Of a stretch of DNA of 64,000 nucleotides, positions 35,177 to 47,439 are shown in pieces. The DNA is taken from contig JBITNC010000001.1 of NCBI GenBank assembly GCA_050084985.1, positions 204,538,001 to 204,602,000 on the forward strand, read 5' to 3'. Position 1 is the first letter of the stretch, and every line of letters begins with the position of its first letter. The position numbers and the translations under genes are program-made. Under the pieces are notes generated by a model. It saw only the letters and a program-made list of their open reading frames with translations, ran no database searches and was not told the DNA's origin. Source of the stretch: Nageia nagi (lineage: Eukaryota; Pinophyta).

Positions 35177-36942
35177 TAGCTGGGGGAAATGAAGTCAAAG
35201 TAGATAAACATCATGGAAGTGGAGTAGAGTCACAATCTCACCATAGCACACATGATAAGAAAATGACAAGAGCAAATGATAAAAGTCAATGACTAAGACC
35301 TTTATTTTTATTCAATTTTACATCAAACCCTGGATTAAATAAGTACCCTTCAAAATGTTAACAACAATTCTTGTAAAATGATAGATTATGTGAGGAAATT
35401 GAAGGAAAATATGTTAATTGACCATAACCTCTTTTTGAAAACCTAATTTTGCCAATTCCATGCTAGCAATAAAGTCCAAAATGTGAAATTGCCATATGTT
35501 TCAATGCATAATAGTGAAAAAGGGTAAATATAGTGATATTGAATGTTTATATTATGCATTCATAGTGAAATTGATTATGTTCTATTTTTCATGATTATTT
35601 ATATTAAATGTATGTCATTGATAGCATAATTTATGAAAAATTGGCCAACAATTGAAGTACGATATTGTAATTATATTTTCATTGGATCAAAACAAAGGCA
35701 TATGATAGATGTTACATGATGAAAAAGGTGAAATTATAATTTGTTAAATCAGGTGAAAATAAAAGCATGTGCAAAATTTTGATTTTTGTATACACACATG
35801 TTTTTGAAATATTGAATTATAGTTTCTCCATGCCAATTGAATATGGTCTTTTCTTGGATGATTAATTTTCTTATCTTAACGTTATTAACAATGTGATTAA
35901 AGTAAAATTATGGATTCTTTCAAATATCAATAATACTCTCATGGTTTTAAAAGTTCAAAATGGTTAATGTTATGCTTATATGACTCATCCATAGACCAAA
36001 GGCATATAGGATGAAAATTGGTCAAATTAATGCTAATGCAAAAAATATTATGTTATATGGAAATGTTCATTCATGATTTCCATGATGCAAAATGTTATTA
36101 CTTGCTATTAATTGATTGAGATTAAATTTTGTAGATCTGATATTACTATTTTCAATCTATTAACAATGTGTGTCTACTGCAAATTCATTGTAAATTGGGA
36201 ATGCTACAAATCCTTTAATATCTATTTGAAAATGCCATTATTTCACAAATATCCATTGTAATGGGAATGATAAACAAAATTGAAAAAGATATGGTTACAA
36301 AATTTTATGAAACTAATGTTGTTAATGGCATACTTTTACTTTGAAAATCAATAGAGTCAATAAATTTAATAAGGTCAAATGTGCTAGAATGATAAGTAAG
36401 GCCAATGAATATATGAATATTGAGTACTTTTTATGGAATTCAAATGAAATTATATCAATTATGGATAAAAAATTCAATGTCATGCTAACGAATATTTTCA
36501 TATTTCATGGTCACTCCATGAGTAAAATCTCTCACAAATTGCAAGTTATTCCAAGCTTGGGGTATAAAAAGACCTCATTAGCTTGATAATCATGGATCAA
36601 TATACTATGTATTTCAATGACCATAGTAACACAATGGATATTATATTTATTTCCTTATTAATATTAAATTGATTACTCTTTAATTAGATGTGATCTATGT
36701 GGGTACTTTTTGGATTGTTCTAAAAAAGGTATTATCCAAGAGAGTAGGACCTGAATAGAGGTACTCTCCTCATACATGAATTTCAATTTTTAGCTTGATT
36801 CCCTAAATAAATAAGGGGTAGAAGACATATCATACTTGGCATATCAATTAAAAAAGATAATTCCACTTTACTATTGAAAATTTTCTTCTCTTCTCTAGAA
36901 TTCTTTGGATTATGTAATTTCAATGCTTTTCATTTCACATCC
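35177..36942. other. Element C 3' region, no gene recognised
   Basis: AT-rich with short open stretches only (for example 36341-36586), none with a known domain. Confidence 0.5.
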
Positions 36943-36956
36943 AAAGAGGGGAAAAA
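36943..36956 (+). promoter_or_regulatory. Polypurine tract of element C
   Basis: AAAGAGGGGAAAAA directly precedes the 3' LTR. Confidence 0.8.
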
Positions 36957-37651
36957 TGTAGACACTTAAAAATAATTTATTATTTATTTAATAAATCATA
37001 TTTAGAATTTCTAAATGACTTATTACAATATTACAAATATTAATATAAAGTTGATATTATAACATGCTAGGGCCAATGAAATGCCATACGCTATGGTTCA
37101 TATTTCGATTTATTGAATATGATAAAGTTTTATATTATTGCTAGAGGTCAACCTTTACTCCTTTTCATGTCTTTATAGGCTATATATGTGAGTGTAATAG
37201 GTTTAAAACTCTTTTATATGATAAGATCTTTGATAAGTGGTTTTCTACCATAATCTTCATCAAGCAATGATTTCTTTTAATGCCACCTATTATGAGAAAT
37301 TGTTATATTCTAAGCTCTAAAACTTTCTATCTTTGGCACACTTCATACTTCTTCATATTCAATGTTGTTAACCATGTGCATCTTGAGGATTGAGGGATAC
37401 ATATTTTGGTGGTAAAGGCTATTGATTCATGCATACAAATATCCATTACAAGCTCACCTCCAATCTAATCCTAATCCCTCAAAGATTCATTGCCATTTAC
37501 TTTTGAGGATTGAACTTACATTTCATATTAGGTGCATGTTTTTTATGTATATTTTTTGTATCTAATATAGTGTACATATCTAGCTCTTATTAAATTTTAG
37601 ATCATTTTATTTATTATTTATATTCATTTTTTACATAATTTAGAGTCTACA
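36957..37651 (+). repeat. 3' LTR of element C
   Basis: Starts TGTAGACACTTAAAAATA and ends AGAGTCTACA. It matches 28879-29584 along its length with some short deletions. Confidence 0.9.
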
Positions 37652-37656
37652 CTTAG

Positions 37657-37685
37657 CCTATTGTGAACTTAATTATACTCTAACA
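37657..37685 (-). repeat. Start of the copia I 3' LTR
   Basis: On the minus strand the LTR begins TGTTAGAGTATAATTAAG at 37685, directly after a G-rich polypurine tract (37686-37698, GCGTAAGGGGGG on the minus strand). Element C cuts it after about 30 bases. Confidence 0.65.
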
Positions 37686-37699
37686 ACCCCCCTTACGCG

Positions 37700-40600
37700 A
37701 TGATAGGAAGGAGTGTGAAAAATAATAAATCCAAAACTAAGTGGCATATCCATAAATATGAGTCTTGAAAATAATACCTGATAACATACTCATATACAAT
37801 TGCTACCAAAATAAGATAACATGACTCTATTGAAGATGGTGAAAATCCACATGGAAAATACCATCTACTAGAAGAAAAGAAAAATGGAGAAGTGGAGAGA
37901 GATATCCTCATCAACACCTCCAAGGAAAACTTTCATCACCCCAAGAAAGCCACATAACTTAAGGAAATAAGGTGATGCAAGAGGCTTCATGAAGATATAT
38001 GCAACTTGCTACTAAGTAGGAAGATACTCCAAGTTGAGAATTCCATATTAGATATGTTATAGAAATATATGCATATGAACCTTGTTATGCTTGGTAGCTA
38101 ATAATTAGTAAGATTGTAAGAAATATGGATGGTAATTTGTTTATCACACCAAATAATTATATTCAAATCCTATGGAAATCAAACTCTTCCAACAATTTTT
38201 TAAGCCAAAGAGCTAATTCTTGACTCGCAAGAACTGCTACCTTGTACTCTACCTTAGTGGATGATAATATAATAGCCTATTTCTTCTTACAAGAACAAGT
38301 AATAGTAAAAGTGATAAGATAAAATACATAAACAAATGTGGAATGATAATCATCAAGAGAACCAACCCAATTTGAATCAGTGTAGCCAACCAACAGTAGA
38401 TCACCTTTGCTACGAAACATACCAAAGTTTGTAGTACCCCTCACATATCAAAGAATCCTCTTTGTTGCATGTTAATGAGTATAATGAGGGGACTATACAA
38501 ACTAAGAATAAGCCCAACTACATAGGAACTATTAAGATGAGTATGGATGAGGTAAGCAAGACTTTCAACCAACTATTGGTACAAAGTGGCATCATACAAG
38601 ATGAAGTGCAAGAATAAGTTAATGTAACTCCCATCTAAAAAGGTGTTAGATATGGCTTGAAATTAGCCATATAAAACCTCTAAATAATATATAATGCATA
38701 ATTATATTGACATAATGAAATCCATGAATCTATCTAAGTGACCTAAAATCAGAGAAAGTACTAAGCAAGTCCAAGGTATACCATCTGAAAGTGGTCAAAT
38801 ACATATTACTCAATAGATTGAATTTGGGTAGAGGAGGTACAAGTGAGAACAAAATAATCAACATACAAAATAAGAATTATGATTTCCTCTCTATATTTCT
38901 AAATATAAATTGTAGGTTCATACTAACATCTCATAAAATCAATAGAGAGAAGAAAAGAATCCATCTTTTCATACCATGTTTTGGGTGCTTGTTTGAGGTT
39001 ATAGAGATACTAAGGTGACAAAAAAATGAAAAATTCTAAACAAAATCCAATAGGATGATTCATATAAATATCCTCATGCAAATCATTAGGTAAAAAATCA
39101 CTCTTCATATCCATCTAAAAAACATACCAACTCTATGATGTCGCAAGAGTCAGTACAAGGAAAATAGAATCCATATTGGCTACAGGGTCAAAGCTCTTAG
39201 AGTAGTCAATACCTTCAACCTATGAAAATACCTTAGCTACAAGATGATATTTATACTTTTCAATAGAATTAGTTGTTGCATACCTAGTTTAGAAAACCCA
39301 TTTACAAAAAATCAACTTCCTCCTCTTGCGAAGAGAAAAAAGATCTCAAGTTTGATTCTTCATCAAAGAAGAATACTTTGTTGCTATAGCATTTTCCCAT
39401 TTTGATATCCCATGAGCTTTTTAAAAAAGTATATGGATATCCTAAAAATTCTTTATTGATAATTCCAATATTATTAGAATGATGACAATAAGGAGGAATA
39501 TCCTTTATAAAAGGTATTACCTTCTCAATTGTAATATGATCCCACTTAGACAAGGTAATAGTAGGAGTAGAACTAATAACATTTGAAGGATCAATAAAAG
39601 TATCCTCAACATTCAAAACATTTAGAATGGTGTTAAGAGAATTATCATGAGAAATTGAAGGATGAGGAGGACTAGGAAGATGTTCATCATACTAAACATG
39701 TTTTCAAAAGGAAACATCATGTATGTCATAATCAATTAATTGATAAGCCTTCATGTCCTCACAATAGCTAATAAAGATGAGTGGATTACTCTTCCTATTT
39801 AAATTTTTACACTATTTCTTCAGAATATGAGCCCAAGAATGACTATCAAAGACCCTAAAGTATGAAACATATGACTTATTTCCAATCCAAACCTCTTTAA
39901 GATCCATATGCAAGTGCTCAATGTGGTTTGTGATTTTGTATATAATTCATACAATCAATTACTTCTATCTGAAAGATAGGAGGTAAATTCTGAGAGTGCA
40001 TCATGCAGTTACTCGTCTCCTTCAAAGTTTTATTTTTCCTTTCTAATACATCAATATATTGTATAGTATGAAGGGTTGAATGTTGTTGGATAATGCCATG
40101 ATTCATAAGGAAATCTTAGAACTATTTATTGAAGTACTCTCTCTCATTATTTATGTGAAGCATTTTGATGCAACTAGGAGCCTGATTCTTAACCAAAGAC
40201 TTAAATACTTTGAAGTGATAAAAACCATCACTCTTATAATTGAGAGAAAGTATAACCAAGTAGATTTTGAGAAATCTTCAATGAAATTAATATCATACCA
40301 AGATTTAGTGAAAGATACATGAAGAAAGACCATCAAATCATTGTGTACAAGCTCCAAGGATAAATATGTATGATGTTTTTTATCTTTGTGAAATATATCT
40401 TAGTGTTTCTTTCTAAGGTAAAAAGCAAGACAAACACCATAAAGACAATAAACCTTAGGAAAACCAATGACCATATCTTGAGTACTCAACTCCTACAAAT
40501 ACATATAGTTGAGATGAATAAATCTCTCATACCAAATTCTACTTTAAGAATCTACATGAGCAACCAACTTAATACCATAAGTAATATCATCAAGTCCCTC

Positions 40601-41870
40601 AAATTGATAAAGTCTTAAAGAATTATCAGCAACACCCTATACAATTAATGATTATAGTTTCAATAAACTATGGATCTCAAATTCTCATAGTGTGAATAAA
40701 ATAATCCTCCCAATACTATAATTATGAATTTGATACATAGAAACCAAGTTGGTTGTGATATCAGGAACACAGAGCACATTAAATATGTGATCATCATCAA
40801 GTAGAATATCATCCTTACCCTTTAATATAATGGAATAAGAATCAACAACCTCAATACTACAAGTATAACTAGAACAAAGAGATGTAAAAGACTTATTATA
40901 ATAATTCATATGATGTGTAGCACCTAAACCCAATACCCAATTTCATGAATATGAATCAAATTAACCATGAACATTAAAATCCTTACCATTATCCTTAGTA
41001 AAATCCTTAAGAACATTAATTTTGTATTTTTTCATGGCATATTCCAAAGGTTGCAACTTCTTGAAACATCTAGTTAGACTTTACCTTCTTCTTGGAAGGA
41101 CCTTTTTGGTTAGGTTTGAAATCCTTAGGTTTAGAGCTAACTATGAAGGAGGTGTAGTATGTTAAGGCTTATAATATTGGGGCTTACATTTTCCTTTATT
41201 TTATGATGTTTTCAATGCCTTAGTTGAAGAATATGTATAAGTCTCAAGATATATAAGTCTCTTTCCTTTTAATATGTTCACAAAACTCTTCCAAGTTAGG
41301 AATTTTATAAGTAGCACCCATAGCTTCCATAGTGGAGAGAAATTTGGAAGTAAATATATGAAAGGGATCCTTAGATTTTGATAATATCTAATACACACAT
41401 TCATATTCAATTTTGGAATTACCACTTCCTTTCAATTGAGTATAAAGCCAATTGAACTTAATGAGATGGTCAACAATAGTAGGATAATCATCAAGTGTTG
41501 TAAGTTGTGCATCAAGTTGCATTTCTCTCATTTGATAAACTTTGCCAAAAAACTTTAAAATATTTTTTCATACATCATAAGGAGTATTACACTTATTCAA
41601 ATTAAATAATAAACTCTCACTAACATTACATTTGATAAACCCAAGTATCTCATTTAGATTATTTGCAAAAATAAATGTCTCATAATATGACTTGAAGGTG
41701 TAATTTTATTATGCGAGAAAATAATTTAAGCCTTTTTGTTCAAGGAGTATCATCATGTATGGATTCCATGTATGATAGTTGTGAGATGTGAGAGCATCAA
41801 TATTAAAAGTTTAATCCATGTTTAAATATCACCAAAATAATAAGAAAAAATAAGGAGCCAAGCAACACAC
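37700..41870 (-). pseudogene. Ty1/copia polyprotein (copia I)
   Basis: Read on the minus strand, gag-like sequence lies at about 41870-41060. It is followed by the protease/pre-integrase region at about 40933-40520 (GATHHMNYYNKSF, NLVSMYQI). Integrase is at about 40360-39918 (LELVHNDLMV, INFIEDFSKSTWLYF, GIIQQHSTLHT, ERKNKTLKE). RT is at about 39270-38900 (remnants of the lead-in and of the region that encodes the polymerase core). RNase H is at about 38390-38180 (YTDSNWVGSLDDYHST, LSSTKVEYKVAV). Order gag-PR-IN-RT-RH is that of copia. Stops and frameshifts are numerous. It is an old copia of about 4.2 kb that received elements A and C in its 3' LTR. Confidence 0.85.
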
Positions 41871-41875
41871 AAGGG

Positions 41876-41893
41876 TGCTCTAAATTGATAACA
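41876..41893 (-). promoter_or_regulatory. Possible primer-binding site of copia I
   Basis: On the minus strand, TTATCAATTTAGAGC resembles a decayed initiator-methionine tRNA primer site (TGGTATCAGAGC). It lies just upstream of the gag-like region. Confidence 0.3.
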
Positions 41894-42652
41894 ACATAAT
41901 CCCCCCACAAAAATACTATATTCATTACTTTAGAAGTTATGAAGTGTAATTGATAAACTCCACTACAAAGGATATTCAACCAGATTTATAACATAAAAAA
42001 TGGTGCTAACAATAGAGTCCATATATGGAAGTTATGCAATTAACATGCTTGAGAGCCAAAAATCAAATTTAGGGTCCCAAAACTATATAAAATTAGTTAA
42101 ATTAAAATTGAACAATTTAATTAATAATTTCAATTTTAAAACTTCAAAATGAGATATGGGCAACAAAAATGACCAAAGGGGATTTTATTTGTAGTCAAAT
42201 GCCTAACATGAAACCAAGAACACATGAAACTCTTTATTTGGTAATTGGACCTTTGAAACACCATATATGACCAAAATATTAATGATGAGCAAAATTGCCC
42301 CAAATAAATTTAAGTTTTCAAATAATACTTAAGATAAATGATGTAAAATACCATGATCAAAGGTTAAGTATCTCAACTTGAAGAAGAGGTGATCCACTAG
42401 TCAAAATAAGATCCTTGATAGACTTGATGACCGATTGGGTGATGATGATTTCTCCCAATGGGATGATGATGAGTTCTCCAACAACATAAAGATTCCAAGA
42501 TGCCAACAATGATTTCTCTAAAGCTTATGCAACAACCACCATTGTTATTGATCTATTAAAAGGAATAACACAAATCAATCTCCCTCCACATGAAAATAAT
42601 CATAAAATAGATTTCAAGGGAACACAAAAAGTAATAAAAAAATGTCAAAGGA
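41894..42652. other. Probable 5' LTR region of copia I, not resolved
   Basis: No gene seen. By position this should be the 5' LTR of copia I, but I could not match it by eye to the split 3' LTR, so the assignment is tentative. It ends at the LTR of element D. Confidence 0.35.
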
Positions 42653-43571
42653 TGTTTAACAATGTCTAAGTGTACTACCCAAAAATAAACCTTGTTAACA
42701 AACAAGATAAACAATATTAAAATAATTATGTGGTTTATTGCTCTTGATTATACCTCAAATGTATAATTATGAATCTCTACATTCATTATGCCTTACCATA
42801 AGAGCTTTTACAAAATGAGTTTTTGGGCCTCTATGGTCACTTGCAAAGTCATCAGAATCCTAGTACAGTCATTAATGATTGGTATTGGTTGTTAGCATCC
42901 AACCTCTAATCATTAGCATTTTTGTATCATTAGGTGCAATCTTTTATTCTTTCCCTTATAATATTATAAATAATATTTAATCTTCTCCATCTGAATATGC
43001 TCAATAGCTTTGTTGTTCAACACCTATGGACCCTATACATATAGGAATGATAAACATATCAAACATACTTGCTCACTTGGAAAAACATGATATCAAAATC
43101 AAATGAATACAAAAGCATAAACTAAATTTCTCAACTTACTAAAGTTCTAGATGAATTTTAGTAGAGTTCCTTTACTTTCAATTTGGGTCTCATTCTTCAA
43201 TGTTGAAGGTTTTATTTATATACTACGGAAATTGGAAATGTTTCCATTTTGAATACAAAATGCAAGATGAAAAAGCTTATCTACTCTTTTCATGATGATG
43301 ATCCAAAGCTCAAATGTGTAGGATTGGTGATGAGTCATCCTTGATTCATAGACTTTTAGAGAACTTGTTTAATAACTTACCATTTTTATTTTTATTTTGC
43401 TAATTATAAAGATATTAGCATTTGGTTATCACATGTTGGCATCTAGTTTGAGTCATCGACGTTCCATGTCGGATGTTTGGGTTTAGCATTATTATGAAAC
43501 TTTCATAATAACAATTTATTTTTTCTCTCTTTTTTAACTTTTGAAAGAGGGATCATTTTTGGGTGTCTACA
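42653..43571 (-). repeat. LTR of element D, related to element B, minus orientation
   Basis: On the minus strand it starts TGTAGACACCCAAAAATG at 43571 and ends GTTAAACA at 42653, about 919 bp. It shares with the B LTR the start and the segment AGTATGTTTGAT..TTATC then GGTCCATAGGTGTTGA, and the CG-containing motif (TCATCGACGTTCC near 43455). A G-rich purine tract on the minus strand abuts 43571, so this is a 3' LTR with its internal part to the right. No partner LTR is in the window. Confidence 0.75.
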
Positions 43572-43590
43572 TTTTTCCCCTTTTTTAATT
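43572..43590 (-). promoter_or_regulatory. Polypurine tract of element D
   Basis: On the minus strand AAAAAAGGGGAAAAA stands directly before the LTR, as in element B. Confidence 0.7.
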
Positions 43591-43859
43591 ATCCACTAAT
43601 TGTAAATGAAAGATAATTCAAAAATTTACCTTTATAAAGGTAGGTGTATTCAAGTTTCTTAACTTATATTTTCAATTCTAGTTGATGTTTTAGATTGATC
43701 TATTATCTATAATAAGGTAAGTTTAATTGCTTGAATCATGGTTAAATCTATTTTTGATATTTTACATTTGAAGCATTTGGATTGTAGAGAATTAATCTTT
43801 TGTTTATTGCATTGGGCATTATTTCATATCTACACATATTTGGTATACTTTTTGCTTCA

Positions 43860-46300
43860 TGGAAAGTATAGACCCACAGCTTAGGGAGAGGTCAAATGGA
43901 TTGAAAAGGGAACATATGCCACATGGAAGTACCACCCCAAGTATAATATTGAGAGAAGATGTGATAGTTTCATCATGAAAAATAATGGATGGGAGTATGA
44001 GATTTAATAGGAGCTAAAAGATGAAGTCACGATGACCAAGATCTCAAGCTCAACACAGGATGCACTAAAGTAGCATAGAGATTTATTCATCCATCACCAA
44101 TGCTATTCCTATATAAAATTTATGGATCAGCCATGGAGCCATACCAACTACCTAGGTATGTTAGTAACAAATTGATCTTAATGGAGATGATGAGATAGTT
44201 TACCTACTTGCATAAACATTTGTGACACAAGAAATCAGCCACCTCTAACCTATCAATCATAGTGGGAGAGTACCAATGCAAAACTTGGATGGATGTAGAT
44301 TTTAAAAAATAGGACTTAGAGAGATTCTACTTTAAGAAGATGATCACTATAGACCATTATTAGTTGGAGTATAAAATCCATAGCTTCTACATGAAGGAAT
44401 GCAAAAGGGCTTATGAACATAAGCCACTAGAAGATGAGGAGCTATTCAGGAATGTGAATAGTGAGGTGAAAATGAGAATGATTCATTCTAGATTGAAAGA
44501 GGAGGCTCAAAAATAGTAATAAATAGTATAAGCCATTATCAACAAGAGGTTGTCACAACCTAAGGGGAAGATACCACCAGATTCCACATCCAAAGCTACA
44601 CAATGTTCTTTGATAATTAAGGAACCTCTTGGTCAATACACTTAAATGCATGGGAGGAATCTAGTTAAGATAATATTTGAATAGATAAAGGAGATCATGG
44701 ATGAGCATGATGTGAGAGAATTAGAATATGTAGCAATAAACAAGGTGGTGAGGTGTGTGAGAAATAAAGAGAAGGATCAATACCCTCCATAGAGACCACC
44801 TAAGGAGGTATTCTAACACCCATCTATAGTTATTCCACCATATAGTTCCCCATCCTCTACCTTGATGTATGAACCAAATGATAGTCAAGGAGCTCAATGA
44901 GGAGAGGATGTTGAACAAGAGAAAAACCCAACCAAACCTATTTAAATTTGAGATGATTAAGAGGAGGAGTCTTTACAGATTTTGGAGGTAGTTTGAAAGT
45001 TTATTTCTTTGAAACCTTCCACCTATCAAATGAAAGGTAAGATTCCAACTTCTAAATCAATTCCCAAGAGAGAAAATTTGAATAGAACACCCTATTCATG
45101 ATCGCCAAACGTACATGAAGAGAATATTGATAACGAGGCAAGGCCATCAGAAAGATAAAAGAAGATTTTCACAATTAATCATGATCCAATCATTGAGACC
45201 CACCAACCACCATCAAATGATGAGTGGGTTATAGATATAGATGAGTGCCTTGATATTTCCAATATGTATGTCGAAGAGGAGTTTGAAGGTGATGAGATTA
45301 ATGATCAAGTTGGAGAGAGCTCCACTTCTTTAAAAAAGAGACAAACCTATGTACACATGACCAATGATGGAGTCCACATAGAAATAGTGTACGTAGATAA
45401 GACTAACCCATAAAGGCTTGATAATATCAAATAAATAAATCAAATGATCAGTACAAGACCAATTGGAATTATGGGTAGGAAGCACACAATTATAGCCAAC
45501 ACATATGCAATCACCAAGGATGGGATACAAAATAAGAAAGAAATTAAGAGCTAGAAGAAGTAAGCCACATATAAGAGATTGATATGAGAAATAGATTCTG
45601 TGAAGGTACCCCCTAAAGAGCTTAAGAAGTTGAAACCATTGAAGGAGGGAATGGTGGTTGTTAAACAAGAGATGAATGAATACATATTAACAATGGTGGT
45701 GTAGTTCATGAATTCCCTACAAAATATATCTATTTCAAAATAGAAGCTAAAGGAAATTATGACAAACAAGGTTGATTTCCTCAAGAGGTTAGAGTCTCAA
45801 AGATCCATCATTAAGAACTTTTAGATGACTCAAGATTAGAGATCAAAGGATGCTAGCTTCTATGATGAATATTGGTTCTATTTGGGAGTGGTACAACATA
45901 TGGCTACTCACTTTCAAGAAGTGATTAAGAAGATCACAAATATGAATGATAAAGCAAACTCAAGGTTGAAGTAGATGGAATATGAATTCAAGTTTCTCAA
46001 GGAAGATACCACCATCAAAGAATCAAACTTAGTAGTTTTCAAGGTGAGATATCTACTTTAGAGCTTATTGATGATCGAGGACATCAATGCATATCAAATT
46101 GGGATCCATGATAGGCACATGTTGAAGGCTCATGCCTACAAGTTGGATATACATAAGATCATCAATAAGGTTCCAAGTTATGTGGAAAATAATATAAGGA
46201 ATACCTTCGATATGGTATGTGGTTTGGAATTCATAGCCAAGTTCTTGGATGAGGACTTCAAGGATAGAGTTGTAGCATTGGGGCCACCATAGTAGTATAA
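43860..46300 (+). pseudogene. Unrecognised ORF of about 800 codons
   Basis: A coherent plus-strand reading with stops (mostly TAG and TAA) and a few frame changes. It starts near the ATG at 43859 with a basic, aromatic part (EVKWIEKGTYATWKYHPKYN, NNGWEYEI), then a helical charged part (RAYEHKPLEDEELFRNVNSE), a proline-rich patch (about 44770-44870), acidic sequence (DEWVIDIDECLDISNMYVEE) and a long coiled coil (about 45600-46030), ending HKIINKVPSYVENNIRNTFD and FKDRVVALGPP near 46290. I recognise no domain. It could be a late sense ORF of the element that ends in the LTR at 46417, or the antisense ORF of element D; the PPT and LTR right after it favour the former. Confidence 0.5.
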
Positions 46301-46400
46301 TTTATTCTATTTTATTTTCAAAATATATTTTATTTTTTTAAAAAGAATTTTATTATTATTTTATTCGCAAACTTATGATAGATGAGAACTTACTCCCACA

Positions 46401-46416
46401 AGTTTGGAGGGGATCT
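46401..46416 (+). promoter_or_regulatory. Polypurine tract before the element E LTR
   Basis: AGTTTGGAGGGGATCT resembles gypsy polypurine tracts and directly precedes TGTAACTCTG. Confidence 0.5.
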
Positions 46417-47387
46417 TGTAACTCTGTGTGGTATTTTATTATTGGAATATAATTTGTTTTATTAGTAGATGTAATTAGCATTAGGGAAATACTTTTGGTT
46501 TCTTAGAAAACTATTCATATCCATTATGGGCTCAGTTGTAAGGGGGGGTTAGACATTTTTACCATTTTAAAGAATTTTTCTTAAAGACAAAACCTCTCTA
46601 AAATTTGTTAATATGGTGTACTTGTATTTGATTAATATATGGTTTTATGTGGGATAATGAATGTGAATAAATTATGATGCTATCTAGTTGATTCTATTTC
46701 TATCTTGTGTGACTTCAATTCACTTGGTGAATTTCAGAAACCTTGTGAGAGGTGGATGAAAGAGTGTTTGAAAATTACTTGAAATGGATAGAATAACATA
46801 GCAAGAGCAATATTCCATTATTTTCAATTAGACTTGGATATATTGGAATGACTCATTATATTTCTCATCTTATGGACTTCACCTTGTTCACCTAGACCTA
46901 CCCTCACTCCATCAATCACCATCCTTGCCACAGCTTCATGCTCCTTCCACTAGGCCATTCATGTTGTTGGCTAATGGGATGGATTCGAGGTGCATGGAAT
47001 CTTAACTATCCCTAACAAGTTGACTTTCATAACCTTGTATGAGTCCATAAATATGCATGCATTAATCAATAATTTTACTTAAGGTCTTTCCACCATTTTT
47101 CTTTTATTATACATTTTCTTTGGGCAATTTTTACACCCATTTATTTTAAAAATTCTTGAAATAATATTATCTTATCATATAAATTCTCTGAGTCCTTGAT
47201 CCACACATGATATTCATGTTGGTGGTATATTTAAACATCACATCCACTCCCTAAGTTCTATACTTTCAAATTTAAGATAAGTGATATTGGGGTAACTAGT
47301 CCTCATAGCAAAAAGGGGTAATACCCTTCCACGTGAGATGTTGGTATTTTTCTCACCCTTTAGTGTAGGAAAGAAAACCCCCCAACA
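46417..47387 (+). repeat. LTR with PPT on its left and PBS on its right (element E)
   Basis: Starts TGTAACTCTGTG and ends CCCCCCAACA, about 971 bp. The left flank looks like the 3' end of an element (ORF then purine tract), the right flank like the 5' start (primer site then gag). Its second copy is not in the window, so the boundaries rest on these flanks alone. Confidence 0.5.
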
Positions 47388-47390
47388 TTA

Positions 47391-47410
47391 ATTGGCACTA
47401 GAAGAAGGGC
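47391..47410 (+). promoter_or_regulatory. Primer-binding site of element E
   Basis: ATTGGCACTAGAAGAAGGGC is nearly the same as TTGGCGCTAGAAGGAGGGC after the 5' LTR of element B, with one base of CGC changed to CAC. Confidence 0.7.
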
Positions 47411-47439
47411 TATAAACTTATATTTATGTGTAAGTTAGT

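Larger units (their letters stand above)
28879..37651 (+). mobile_element. Element C: non-autonomous gag-only LTR retrotransposon with antisense PMD gene
   Basis: TSD cttag at 28874-28878 and 37652-37656. LTRs are 28879-29584 and 36957-37651. The 8.8-kb element has a primer-binding-site position, a degenerate gag, a non-coding gap, an antisense PMD gene, a polypurine tract and the 3' LTR, but no pol domain. Layout, gag and LTR ends (TGTAGA, TCTACA) mirror element A, so the two are sister families. It is inserted in the copia I LTR. Confidence 0.9.

Noticed and set aside
44721-45784. Minus-strand open stretches rich in phenylalanine and tyrosine
   Set aside because: They mirror the charged coiled-coil frame on the plus strand and have no domain of their own.
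43860-46300. Reading the unknown ORF as another PMD gene
   Set aside because: None of the PMD landmark motifs are present.
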